Below are positions 37,728 to 46,286 of a DNA stretch of 64,000 bases, piece by piece. Where the stretch lies: positions 930,001 to 994,000 of the forward strand of contig NZ_CP016774.1 in the NCBI RefSeq assembly GCF_002288105.1, given 5' to 3'. Position 1 is the first letter of the stretch. Each line of letters begins with the position of its first letter. This DNA is from Candidatus Planktophila versatilis (lineage in GTDB: Bacteria > Actinomycetota > Actinomycetes > Nanopelagicales > Nanopelagicaceae). The translations under genes were made by a program, and so were the position numbers. The notes beneath the pieces are model-generated. The model saw only the letters and a list, made by a program, of their open reading frames with translations. It searched no databases and was not told where the DNA came from.

Positions 37728-38596
37728 GATGTGATTGATATGCCGGCAAAGAGATCGCTCTCGTGGCCCTGCCCATCTAGCTCTCCACTTTTTTCACCCT
37801 TAACTAGCGTGTAGTACTCATTACCCCAGATCTCGAGCCCAAGATTATTTGAGAGCGAAAAGAAAGGGCCATCGATTGCTATTTGTGTGCCATGCGCAGC
37901 CATCGCAGCCATCTTCTGATGAACGTAATCACCACCATTGATGCATGCATGAACAAAGGAGTCGTCTTTTGCGAAAGGCAAATCATCGGCACTCTCTGCT
38001 CCGAAGAAATCTGAGCCAAGTGATTTCATCTTCTCAATGCCCGCTTGAATAACAGATTTGGGCATCACATTCCAATAAATTTTTGGGATATTCCAAGTAG
38101 CGCGCTCAGCCGCCGCCATCGCAACGCGATGGGCTTGGATGTGATCGGGGTGACCATAGCCACCAAATTCATCATAGGTAATCATCACGTGTGGCTTGAT
38201 TTCATCAATAATTGCAACCAGTAATTGACTAGCTTCATCGAAGTCTGCGCTCCAAAAAGTATCGGGCCGATTGTTGGGTTCTGTTCCCATCATGCCGCTA
38301 TCGCGATAACGCTTGACTCCCTCACCAAGAAACCGATGATCTGTAACACCGAGTTCGGCCATTGCTTGCGCTAACTCTTCCACGCGGTGATCACCCAGTG
38401 CGTCGGTTTCATGTGCTGCTAGGTGGGCAAGAGCTGGAATTAGAACTTCACCTTCTTCACCACGGGTGCAAGTAACCAGTGTTACCTGCGCACCTAGCGC
38501 TGCATAAAGTGCCATCGTGCTGCCATTGTTAATAGTTTCATCATCAGGATGGGCATGCACAAGCAGGGCTCGATAGCCGGTGTAATTAGCAAGCAT
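37724..38596 (-). CDS. mshB: Mycothiol biosynthesis deacetylase MshB
   Basis: A 290-residue LmbE/PIG-L-type zinc deacetylase that removes acetyl from GlcNAc-inositol in the second chemical step of mycothiol synthesis. Metal-binding residues are seen in VHAHPDDE (His16, Asp19) and GGYGHPDHIQAH (His152 region). The long insertion with RYRDSGMMGTEPNN is specific for MshB and mycothiol conjugate amidase (Mca). Mca is a possible alternative, but the length and neighbours favour MshB. Its ATG shares one base with the moeZ stop (TAATG). It shows that the organism uses mycothiol as its low-molecular-weight thiol. Confidence 0.9.
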   Translation of the reverse strand: MLANYTGYRALLVHAHPDDETINNGSTMALYAALGAQVTLVTCTRGEEGEVLIPALAHLAAHETDALGDHRVEELAQAMAELGVTDHRFLGEGVKRYRDSGMMGTEPNNRPDTFWSADFDEASQLLVAIIDEIKPHVMITYDEFGGYGHPDHIQAHRVAMAAAERATWNIPKIYWNVMPKSVIQAGIEKMKSLGSDFFGAESADDLPFAKDDSFVHACINGGDYVHQKMAAMAAHGTQIAIDGPFFSLSNNLGLEIWGNEYYTLVKGEKSGELDGQGHESDLFAGISITS

Positions 38597-39777
38597 TAAT
38601 AGACCGGCAGTGATGTATCAATCTGCTTCGCCCATGCCACCACGCCACCAAAGACATGTGATGCATCAGAGAATCCGGCATCCTTAAGTATTGCCAGACA
38701 CTCGGCAGAGCGCACACCGCTCTTGCAATGCAAAATGATTGGTCGATCTTGCGGCAAGGTTGCCAATACCGATCCATCAATAAATCCCTGTTTTGGAATC
38801 AGATGCGCAGTCGGAATCTTTACAATCTCGTATTCACTTGGTTCGCGCACATCGATGAGGTAATAGTTCTCTTTCGCATCAATCTTTGACTTCAACTCTT
38901 GCACAGTAATCGTTGAGCCAGCACTTGCTTCCTGCGCAGCATCAGAGAGCACCCCACAGAATGCTTCGTAGTCAGGCAGTAGCGCGGTCTGAGTCGGGTT
39001 ATCACTACACAGCGGGCAGTTAGGATCTTTACGCACTTTAATCTTTCTAAAGCTCATATCAAGTGCGTCATAAACCATCAAAGAACCAATAAGTGGTTCA
39101 CCGACTCCAGTGAGAACCTTGATTGCTTCTGTAGTTTGGATTGAGCCAATTGTTGCGCAGAGAACTCCAAGAACTCCGCCTTCAGCACAACTTGGAACCA
39201 TGCCCGGAGGTGGTGGTTCTGGATAGAGGCAGCGATAGCAAGGACCATACTCGGTCCAGAACACACTTGCCTGTCCGTCAAAGCGATAGATAGAACCCCA
39301 CACATATGGTTTCTTTAAAAGTACACATGCATCGTTAACTAAGTAACGAGTTGCAAAATTATCTGTGCCATCAACAATAATGTCGTATTGAGAAAAAATC
39401 TCCATCACATTCGAATTATCAAGTCGTGTTTCATGGGTAATGACATTCACATAAGGATTTATCTCAGCAATTTTCTCTTTCGCACTCTGTGCTTTGCTTT
39501 TGCCGATATCTGATTGGCCATGAATAATTTGTCGCTGCAGGTTTGACTCATCAACAGTGTCGTATTCAACGATTCCAAGAGTTCCGATGCCAGCTGCAGC
39601 TAAATACATCAGGGCTGGAGATCCGAGGCCTCCTGCGCCAACGCAGAGTACTTTGGCATTCATCATGCGCTGCTGACCCGCCATTGCAACATCAGGGATG
39701 ATTAAGTGACGGCTATATCGACGAACCTCAGCAACGGTAAGCGCAGGACCTGGCGTAACCAGCGGCGGTGTCTTCAT
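38596..39777 (-). CDS. moeZ: Adenylyltransferase/sulfurtransferase MoeZ
   Basis: A 393-residue E1-like enzyme. The N-terminal ThiF domain shows VGAGGLGSPALMYLAAAG (about 44-61), the RQIIHGQSDIG loop, Cys pairs for zinc (CYRCLYP; CPLC) and a GGVLGVLCATIG segment. A C-terminal rhodanese domain has the active cysteine in HCKSGVRSAECL. It activates the C-terminal glycine of small sulfur carriers (MoaD, ThiS or CysO-like) and sulfurates them for molybdopterin, thiamine or cysteine synthesis. Start 39777 is the family start; further in-frame codons overlap the divergent tetR gene. It precedes mshB, linking sulfur genes. Confidence 0.92.
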   Translation of the reverse strand: MKTPPLVTPGPALTVAEVRRYSRHLIIPDVAMAGQQRMMNAKVLCVGAGGLGSPALMYLAAAGIGTLGIVEYDTVDESNLQRQIIHGQSDIGKSKAQSAKEKIAEINPYVNVITHETRLDNSNVMEIFSQYDIIVDGTDNFATRYLVNDACVLLKKPYVWGSIYRFDGQASVFWTEYGPCYRCLYPEPPPPGMVPSCAEGGVLGVLCATIGSIQTTEAIKVLTGVGEPLIGSLMVYDALDMSFRKIKVRKDPNCPLCSDNPTQTALLPDYEAFCGVLSDAAQEASAGSTITVQELKSKIDAKENYYLIDVREPSEYEIVKIPTAHLIPKQGFIDGSVLATLPQDRPIILHCKSGVRSAECLAILKDAGFSDASHVFGGVVAWAKQIDTSLPVY

Positions 39778-39832
39778 GGGAGTGATTCTGCCGTACTGTG
39801 CCTTTGCCTGCCAATTCTGTACGATGCGCATA

Positions 39833-40468
39833 ATGACTACCGAAACTGCATCTGCACATAATTCGCGTTCAGATAAATCACGCCTGCCGCGCGACGAGCG
39901 ACGAGCGATTTTGCTCTCGGCGGCTCTTGAAGTCTTCACAGCTGCTGGATATCACTCAGCTGCGATGGATGAGATTGCAGATCGAGCCAACGTCAGTAAG
40001 CCAGTTCTCTATCAGCACTTTCCCTCAAAACTAGATCTCTATCTCGCCGTTCTTGACCTTCACATTGATTCTCTGGTCTTTGAACTTCAGAAAGCTATCT
40101 CTTCAACTCCAGATAATAAGCAACGCGTGCATGTGACTATTGATGCTTACTTTGATTTTATTGAAAATGAGGGAGAGGCATTTCGCCTCCTCTTTGAAAG
40201 TGATATGAACGTTGAGCCTCAAGTTCGCGAGCGACTTAATCGCATGACCTATGACTGCGCCGCCGCGGTCAGTGGTGTGATCGCCAATGACACCGGACTT
40301 CCTCGTGAGGAAGCGATGATGCTCGGCGTTGGATTAATTGGCTATGTTCAAGTCACAGCTCGTCATTGGCTGGAAAGAGATGGAAAACTCACTCGCCAAC
40401 AAGCGATAGAACTCGTTGAGAACCTCATGTGGAGGGGAATTTCTGGATTTCCCCGTACTGAACTCTGA
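39833..40468 (+). CDS. TetR-family transcriptional regulator (Rv3208-like)
   Basis: A 211-residue regulator with an N-terminal TetR helix-turn-helix (RAILLSAALEVFTAAGYHSAAMDEIADRANVSKPVLYQHFPSKL, about 24-67) and a helical ligand-binding C-terminal domain. Order moeZ (divergent), tetR, DUF3107, rhlE matches the mycobacterial locus Rv3206c-Rv3208-Rv3208A-Rv3211. ATG 39833 is seven bases after TACGAT, which rules out the longer frame that begins at 39776. The ligand and targets are unknown. Confidence 0.9.
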   Translation: MTTETASAHNSRSDKSRLPRDERRAILLSAALEVFTAAGYHSAAMDEIADRANVSKPVLYQHFPSKLDLYLAVLDLHIDSLVFELQKAISSTPDNKQRVHVTIDAYFDFIENEGEAFRLLFESDMNVEPQVRERLNRMTYDCAAAVSGVIANDTGLPREEAMMLGVGLIGYVQVTARHWLERDGKLTRQQAIELVENLMWRGISGFPRTEL

Positions 40469-40483
40469 CTCTAAGATAGGGCT

Positions 40484-40735
40484 ATGAGCACAAAGAAAAC
40501 AGATAAGGCATCACAAGTTCGCATCTCCATTACACACGTCAGCAGCGAGCTCTCCTTTGAATGTCCAATGGCTCCCGAAGAGATCAAGGCCGCAGTCACT
40601 GCCGCCCTTACATCCGCTACTCCCCTTGTTCTTTCAGATGTTCGCGGCCATGAAGTTATCGTGCCGGCAGAGAAAATTGGCTATGTAGAAATCGGGCAAC
40701 CAACCGAGCGTCGCGTCGGTTTCGGTGCCAACTAA
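40484..40735 (+). CDS. DUF3107-family protein
   Basis: An 83-residue protein of the actinobacterial DUF3107 family (mycobacterial TB9.4 type), with QVRISITHVSSELSFE, a helix in the middle and the C-terminal VPAEKIGYVEIGQPTERRVGFG. Function is unknown. It follows the TetR gene, with a TAAGAT box six bases before its ATG, so it has its own leaderless promoter. Its stop codon is directly followed by the GTG start of rhlE, implying coupling. Confidence 0.88.
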   Translation: MSTKKTDKASQVRISITHVSSELSFECPMAPEEIKAAVTAALTSATPLVLSDVRGHEVIVPAEKIGYVEIGQPTERRVGFGAN

Positions 40736-42061
40736 GTGTCGATAACTTTCGCAGACTTACCACTTCGCAAAGAGACAATCGATGCGCTCAATGAACATGG
40801 CTTTACTTCACCTTTTCCTATTCAAGAGATGGTCATGCCTATTGCACTTGCCGATGGCGATGTGATTGGCCAAGCAAAGACCGGTACCGGTAAGACCCTC
40901 GCATTTGGAATTCCAGTCATTGAGCGCGTGATTGCACCCAATGATGCTGATTGGTCACAACTAGCTAATCAGGGGCATCCGCAAGTTCTCATTGTTGTTC
41001 CAACGCGCGAGCTCTGCGTTCAGGTCACCAAAGATATTGAAGAGCTCTCCTTCAACCGCGGAATTCGCACTTTGGCTGTCTACGGCGGCCGGGCATTTGA
41101 GCCACAGATTGAAGCGCTACAAAAGGGCGTCGAGATTGTGGTGGGAACCCCAGGTCGCTTGTTAGATTTATATCGTCAAGGACAACTCACACTGAAGAAC
41201 GTTTCGCGAGTAGTTCTGGATGAAGCCGATGAAATGCTTGATCTCGGATTCTTACCTGATGTTGAGAAAATCTTTACTAGTACTCCTGCTCGCCAGCAGA
41301 CGATGCTCTTTTCAGCGACCATGCCTGGAGACATCATTGCTTTAGCACGTCGCTTCATGAACCAGCCTGTGCACATTCGCACGCAAGATAATGAGGATGA
41401 AGGCGCAGTTGTCTCTCGCATTGTGCAGCACGTGATTCGAGCACACGCCATGGATAAAATCGAGCTACTTGGACGTATTCTTCAAGCCAATGGTCGCGGG
41501 CCAACTATTGTCTTTTGTCGCACCAAGCGCACCGCACAGAAGACATCAGATGAATTAGTAGAGCGTGGATTTAACGCGGCAACTATCCACGGTGATCTCG
41601 GGCAATCTGCGCGCGAAAAGGCGCTCAATGATTTCAAGGCTGGTAAATCAGATGTCCTGATTGCAACAGATGTTGCAGCACGTGGAATTGATATCGATGG
41701 TATTACTCACGTCATTAATTACCAATGCCCAGAAGATGAGAAGACATATGTGCACCGCATTGGTCGTACTGCGCGAGCTGGCGCCCACGGTATTTCAGTA
41801 ACCTTCGTCGACTGGGATGACCTGGCGCGTTGGAAGATGATTGATACCGCACTTAAATTAGGTCTCGCTGAACCACTTGAGACATATTCCTCTTCAGATC
41901 ACCTATATGAAATGCTCGACATTCCGCGCGATTCAACTGGAAGTCTCAAGAAGGTACGTGCACCCAAGGTTGAGAAAGCAGCGCCCGCAAAGAGTGCACC
42001 AAAGAGTTCAGCTCCGCAGGTAAAACGCGAACGCACTCGGACTAAGCGAATATCTAGCTAA
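40736..42061 (+). CDS. DEAD-box ATP-dependent RNA helicase (RhlE-like)
   Basis: A 441-residue RNA helicase. Q motif GFTSPFPIQ, Walker A AKTGTGKT, PTRELC, DEADEMLD, SAT, FCRTKRTAQ, ATDVAARGIDI and HRIGRTARAG occur in the proper order across the two RecA domains (about 1-365). The C-terminal tail of about 60 residues is basic and rich in Lys, Ala, Ser and Pro, suited to RNA binding. Such enzymes remodel RNA in ribosome assembly or cold adaptation. The GTG start follows the stop codon of DUF3107 without a gap. Its 3' end overlaps the convergent marC gene by four bases. Confidence 0.93.
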   Translation: MSITFADLPLRKETIDALNEHGFTSPFPIQEMVMPIALADGDVIGQAKTGTGKTLAFGIPVIERVIAPNDADWSQLANQGHPQVLIVVPTRELCVQVTKDIEELSFNRGIRTLAVYGGRAFEPQIEALQKGVEIVVGTPGRLLDLYRQGQLTLKNVSRVVLDEADEMLDLGFLPDVEKIFTSTPARQQTMLFSATMPGDIIALARRFMNQPVHIRTQDNEDEGAVVSRIVQHVIRAHAMDKIELLGRILQANGRGPTIVFCRTKRTAQKTSDELVERGFNAATIHGDLGQSAREKALNDFKAGKSDVLIATDVAARGIDIDGITHVINYQCPEDEKTYVHRIGRTARAGAHGISVTFVDWDDLARWKMIDTALKLGLAEPLETYSSSDHLYEMLDIPRDSTGSLKKVRAPKVEKAAPAKSAPKSSAPQVKRERTRTKRISS

Positions 42062-42669
42062 TTTGCGGTAAATGCCTTAATTGCATTTGCCAACATTTGT
42101 ACTGCAATTGCCGCAAGTAACAACCCAGCGATACTTGCCAACAATGTGACCCCAGCATCTTTAATCACACCAACAATCTTGGTCGATGCCATCAGAACTG
42201 TTCCGATAATCAGGTGCACCGCAACAATTGCCACGGCTAATCCTATGAACTGCGCAGTCGAATCTGCCTTCTGCACATAAATCATGGTTGCAACGATTGC
42301 TCCAGGGCCAGCAAGGAGTGGAGTACCAAGTGGCACCATTCCGATATTGGAGCTTTTCTGATCAGCTCCGCCTTTTGATGTGCCAGTGAGAAGTTGTAAT
42401 GAGACATAGAGGAGAAGTAACCCTCCAGCTGCTTGCAGCGCCTCGATAGAGACATTCATATATTCCAGAATGAACTGTCCGAAGAAAGCAAAGCTTGCAA
42501 TAACAAAGAGCGAAACAGCTGCTGCCTGCCATGCTAATCGCACTCGCTCGCGCGGAGTCTTGTCTCCCACTAAACCAAGAAATATTGGCGTAGCTCCTGG
42601 TGGATCCATAATGACAAAGAGTGTGACAAAAGCTTGCGTGGCAAAGGTAATTGTTCCCATTGAATTCAT
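42058..42669 (-). CDS. MarC-family integral membrane protein
   Basis: A 203-residue protein of the MarC/UPF0056 (NAAT) family with six hydrophobic segments. The typical FVTLFVIMDPPGATPIFLGL and PLGTPLLAGPGAI motifs are visible. The transported substrate is uncertain; MarC proteins are not proven drug exporters. ATG 42669 overlaps the stop codon of the PHP gene (ATGA) and is preferred to a codon at 42717 deep inside that gene. It forms a three-gene operon with the PHP phosphoesterase and EamA transporter. Confidence 0.88.
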   Translation of the reverse strand: MNSMGTITFATQAFVTLFVIMDPPGATPIFLGLVGDKTPRERVRLAWQAAAVSLFVIASFAFFGQFILEYMNVSIEALQAAGGLLLLYVSLQLLTGTSKGGADQKSSNIGMVPLGTPLLAGPGAIVATMIYVQKADSTAQFIGLAVAIVAVHLIIGTVLMASTKIVGVIKDAGVTLLASIAGLLLAAIAVQMLANAIKAFTAN

Positions 42670-43511
42670 ACTCGTACCACCCTTCGTGCATCTGCTTGCG
42701 CTTCTAAGGCTTCCCATTGTGCCGCAAGTGTTGTGTTCTCTGCCATTGCATTAAGTTTTCCGGTGCCGTGATAATCACTTGATCCAGTGATAACAAGGTT
42801 GAGCTCCTGTGCTATTTCACGCAGAGTTTTGCGCTCCTCTGCATTTTGATCACGATGGTCTACCTCAATGCCATTCAGCCCCGCAGCAACCAAATCAGCA
42901 AATGTCTCTGATGTAATGATTTGCCCTCGGCGAGATGCAAAAGGATGAGCAATGACTGCCACTCCCCCCGCAGCATGAATTGCGCGAATTGCTTCGACCG
43001 GAGTGGGCGCAGCGTGAGTTACATAGTATTTGGATTCATTATTGAGCAAGTTTAAGAAAGCTTCATCCCGGCTTGCGACTACTCCTTTGCGCACAAGCGC
43101 ATCTGCTAGGTGTGGTCTACCCACTGTGGCACCTGCTGGAGTCTGCGCCTGCACATCCGCTAGCGAAATATCAATGCCATCAGCACGCAGGAGTTCAACC
43201 ATTTTTCGCATTCTAGGTATACGGGTATCGCGTGAATCAGCAAGAATTTGTTGAATCGCAGCGTTTTCGCCATCAAAGAGAAGTCCGAGCATGTGCACGC
43301 TAATTCCATCTGAAGTCAGGCAAGAAATTTCTGCACCCAAGACAAGTTCAATTTGAGGTTGCAGCGCGGTAATTGCTTCACTCCATCCAGCAGTGGAATC
43401 ATGATCGGTGATGGCAAGAGTGGTAACGCCGGTAGCAAGTGCTTTCTTAACTAGCGCGAATGGGGAATCAGTACCGTCGCTACAGGTTGTGTGAGTGTGT
43501 AGGTCTATCAC
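42666..43511 (-). CDS. PHP-domain phosphoesterase (YciV/RNase AM type)
   Basis: A 281-residue metal-dependent phosphoesterase. PHP metal ligands appear in DLHTHTTCSDG (3-13), ITDHDS (34-39), GAEISC, VIAHPF and GSSDYHG. Homologues such as E. coli YciV degrade 3',5'-nucleotide bisphosphates or trim 5' ends of rRNA. It is cotranslated with neighbours on both sides by ATGA overlaps (EamA transporter upstream, marC downstream). The exact substrate is not determined from sequence. Confidence 0.87.
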   Translation of the reverse strand: MIDLHTHTTCSDGTDSPFALVKKALATGVTTLAITDHDSTAGWSEAITALQPQIELVLGAEISCLTSDGISVHMLGLLFDGENAAIQQILADSRDTRIPRMRKMVELLRADGIDISLADVQAQTPAGATVGRPHLADALVRKGVVASRDEAFLNLLNNESKYYVTHAAPTPVEAIRAIHAAGGVAVIAHPFASRRGQIITSETFADLVAAGLNGIEVDHRDQNAEERKTLREIAQELNLVITGSSDYHGTGKLNAMAENTTLAAQWEALEAQADARRVVRV

Positions 43512-44428
43512 AGTTCCACGCTACTCTCTTTTGTATTCCTTAATACAACAAGTCCACAACCAAGAAGGATAAGAACTACTCCAGGAATAATACTTAAAGT
43601 TGGTTGCTTTCCAATGTCAAAGATGAAGGCGAGAATTGCTGCTACAGGTACTTCAAAGAAGACAATCATCGAAACAATTGCAGGAGATACCCGCTTAAGC
43701 GTTGAGTTAAATACCGTGTGGCCAAGGAGTTGCGCTCCCAAAATCAGACCCAGCAGGATCCACCATTCTCTGGCTGAAAAATGAATCACTTCATAGCCAA
43801 GGAGTAAGGCCATCGGTAGTGCGGTAATTGAACATACGAAGTAACAAATAGTCGTATAAGACGTTGTTTCCATTTGCTGCTGTGCGCGCGAACCTACCAA
43901 CATATAGGCAGCAGCGAGTGCACCAGCTACCAACGCTGCCAGATCTCCTAAGAATGATTTTTTATCCAGTTGCAAGTCAACGCCCGTCACAAGAAGTACG
44001 CCGAGAAAACTAATAAACATTCCAACCCATGCTTTACCTGGAATGTGGCCCCCTGTGAGTTTTACAAAGAAGGCGGCATAGATAGGTTGTGTTGCAGCCA
44101 GGGCTGTACCTGCTGCAACACTCGTCATACGCATTGATAAAAAGAATCCTACAAAGTGCAGAGCGAGCAACACTCCCGCAAGTGCAGCTAATTGAACACC
44201 TGTGCGAGTGACTTTATGTCGCAGTGCAAATGGCAGAGTAAGTAGCGCGCCTCCGAAATTTCGCCAGAAAATCAATGTGGGTACCGGCATCGCACTCATT
44301 GCAATTAGGGGCCCTGAGGAGCCGACTCCACACACTCCGATAATGAGGCGAATCAGGTCGGGGCGTGCAGGCATCTGAGTGTGGTTATCGATACCTTTGC
44401 CGGCCGATGATTTCCCAGATGAGTTCAT
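43508..44428 (-). CDS. EamA/DMT-family transporter
   Basis: A 306-residue permease with ten hydrophobic segments in two EamA repeats, typical of the drug/metabolite transporter superfamily. The first repeat includes PVPTLIFWRNFGGALLTLPFA and the second LILGAQLLGHTVFNSTLKRVSP. Substrates of this family range from amino acids to cofactors and cannot be read here. A TAGGTT box six bases before the ATG makes it the head of a leaderless operon with the PHP and marC genes. It diverges from the MgtE-like gene with a 41-base gap that must hold both promoters. Confidence 0.87.
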   Translation of the reverse strand: MNSSGKSSAGKGIDNHTQMPARPDLIRLIIGVCGVGSSGPLIAMSAMPVPTLIFWRNFGGALLTLPFALRHKVTRTGVQLAALAGVLLALHFVGFFLSMRMTSVAAGTALAATQPIYAAFFVKLTGGHIPGKAWVGMFISFLGVLLVTGVDLQLDKKSFLGDLAALVAGALAAAYMLVGSRAQQQMETTSYTTICYFVCSITALPMALLLGYEVIHFSAREWWILLGLILGAQLLGHTVFNSTLKRVSPAIVSMIVFFEVPVAAILAFIFDIGKQPTLSIIPGVVLILLGCGLVVLRNTKESSVEL

Positions 44429-44469
44429 TGCGCAAACCTAGCCGATAGGTCACCCGTTACTCTTATCCC

Positions 44470-45789
44470 ATGAGCGGAAATAACAGCAATCGAATATTTC
44501 TCGCCCGCTTAGCCGGAACTGCAGTTTTTGACCCTAACGGTGATCCAGTCGGCAAGGTGCGCGATGCTGTGGCGACCCTGCGTTCTAATAACCAATCACC
44601 GCGCATTCTAGGTTTAGTAGTTGAAGTACCACTTCGCCGTCGTGTATTCGTTCCAATCACCCGTGTGACATCAATTGAATCAGGCGCCGTTGTGATTACT
44701 GGGCTTCTTAATATGCGCCGCTTTGATACCCGCACTGGTGAATTACTCGTACTAGGTGATCTACTCGACCGCACCATCACAGTGATTGAAGATAATGAAG
44801 CTGTGCTTGTGGAAGATATGGCTATGGAACAGAACCGCACAGGTGATTGGCTCATCACTCGCGTTCATATTATGCGCAAAGGCCATGGCTTCCGCCGTAA
44901 AGGAGCAACATCAACTCTTGCATGGGAAGATGTCACTGGCTTTGCGCAACACGAATCAAATCAAGGTGTTTCAAATTTGCTTTCAACGTTAAGCAATCTG
45001 CGTGCGGCAGATTTAGCTGCCGTGATTCAAGACTTGGCACCTAAACGCCGCGTTGAAGTTGCGCGTGCACTCAATGACGAACGTCTTGCCGATGTACTAG
45101 AAGAGATGGATGAAGCTGAGCGCGTGGCTCTCCTTGCTGAACTCGAAGGTGAACGTGCTGCCGATGTACTGGAGGAGATGGATCCTGATGACGCAGCAGA
45201 CTTGTTGCGCGAAATCGGTGAAGAACGTGCACAAGAATTAATTAACTTGATGGACCCGGAAGATGCGGAAGATGTCTTGCGTTTGATGACATATGAAGAT
45301 TATTCAGCCGGTGGAATGATGACGACAGAGCCAATCGTGATGTCAGCTGATTACACCGTTGCAGATGCACTGGCAGCCGTGCGTCAGAGTGAAATTTCAC
45401 CTGCACTAGCATCACAAGTATTTATCGCCCGCCAACCACTAGAAACACCTACTGGGCGATTTATCGGAATGGTGCACTACCAACGGCTACTGCGTGAGCG
45501 TCCATCAACGCTCTTGGGATCAATCGTTGATACCAATACCCAAGGCGTAAACCCCGATGCCTCTTTACATGCTGTTTCCTCATACTTAGCTAGTTATAAC
45601 TTGCTCTCCCTGCCGGTTATCGATGCAAATGATCGCCTGCTTGGCGCAGTAACGGTCGATGACGTCCTAGACCACTTGCTTCCTGAAAACTGGCGACATG
45701 ACCACCGAGATTCAGCAACAACAACTGCCGCCCTTGAAAGTATTGATACAAGTTTTGAAGATTCACACGATGTACCGAAGGAGCTCTGA
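44470..45789 (+). CDS. PRC-barrel / MgtE-N / CBS protein without a transporter domain
   Basis: A 439-residue soluble protein. It comprises a PRC-barrel-like N-terminus (about 10-160; LARLAGTAVFDPNGDPVGKVRD), an MgtE N-terminal superhelical domain (about 165-290) with repeated VLEEMDxDDAADLL-like helices, and two CBS domains (about 285-405; MTTEPIVMSADYTVADAL, VDANDRLLGAVTVDDVLDHLLP). In full MgtE channels these domains sense cytoplasmic Mg2+ and gate the pore; here the pore is missing. A DUF1003 membrane protein is encoded next with overlapping TGATG and may be its partner. TACTCT lies six bases before the ATG. Confidence 0.88.
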   Translation: MSGNNSNRIFLARLAGTAVFDPNGDPVGKVRDAVATLRSNNQSPRILGLVVEVPLRRRVFVPITRVTSIESGAVVITGLLNMRRFDTRTGELLVLGDLLDRTITVIEDNEAVLVEDMAMEQNRTGDWLITRVHIMRKGHGFRRKGATSTLAWEDVTGFAQHESNQGVSNLLSTLSNLRAADLAAVIQDLAPKRRVEVARALNDERLADVLEEMDEAERVALLAELEGERAADVLEEMDPDDAADLLREIGEERAQELINLMDPEDAEDVLRLMTYEDYSAGGMMTTEPIVMSADYTVADALAAVRQSEISPALASQVFIARQPLETPTGRFIGMVHYQRLLRERPSTLLGSIVDTNTQGVNPDASLHAVSSYLASYNLLSLPVIDANDRLLGAVTVDDVLDHLLPENWRHDHRDSATTTAALESIDTSFEDSHDVPKEL

Positions 45790-46286
45790 TGATGGCACGT
45801 AACAATGGTTTAGATACCCCACGCGAGACCCGTCGATCACTTCGTGCCAATTACGATCCCGAGGCATTCGGCCGCCTTTCTGAGAAGTTTGCGCGTTTCT
45901 TAGGGACTGCTCGCTTCTTGGTATACATGACAGTATTTGTGCTTAGTTGGGTTATTTGGAACGCACTGGCACCACGTGATTTGAGATTTGATGATTATCC
46001 GTTCATCTTTCTGACTCTCATTCTCTCTTTGCAGGCTTCTTACGCTGCTCCGCTCATTCTTCTTGCGCAAAATCGCCAGGCGGATAGAGATCGCATCTCA
46101 CTTAATGAAGACCGCGCACAGAATGCTCGTAGTATCGCCGATACTGAATATCTCACCCGTGAACTTGCAAGCTTGCGTATTGCACTAGGTGATGTCGCTA
46201 CGCGCGATTACTTACGCAATGAGCTGGGCGATCTTGCCAAAGAGATTGTGGAAGAGTTACGCAAGCCCGAGTCTGACACCAAGTAA
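45789..46286 (+). CDS. DUF1003-family membrane protein
   Basis: A 165-residue protein with two transmembrane segments (about 42-62 and 72-94) and a C-terminal coiled-coil-like helix (LTRELASLRIALGDVATRDYLRNELGDL). This is a typical DUF1003 protein. Its start overlaps the stop of the MgtE-N/CBS gene, a pairing kept in mycobacteria (Rv1232c-Rv1233c area), so both may form a metal-responsive complex. Function is unknown. Its last 30 bases overlap the convergent mrp gene. Confidence 0.85.
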   Translation: MMARNNGLDTPRETRRSLRANYDPEAFGRLSEKFARFLGTARFLVYMTVFVLSWVIWNALAPRDLRFDDYPFIFLTLILSLQASYAAPLILLAQNRQADRDRISLNEDRAQNARSIADTEYLTRELASLRIALGDVATRDYLRNELGDLAKEIVEELRKPESDTK

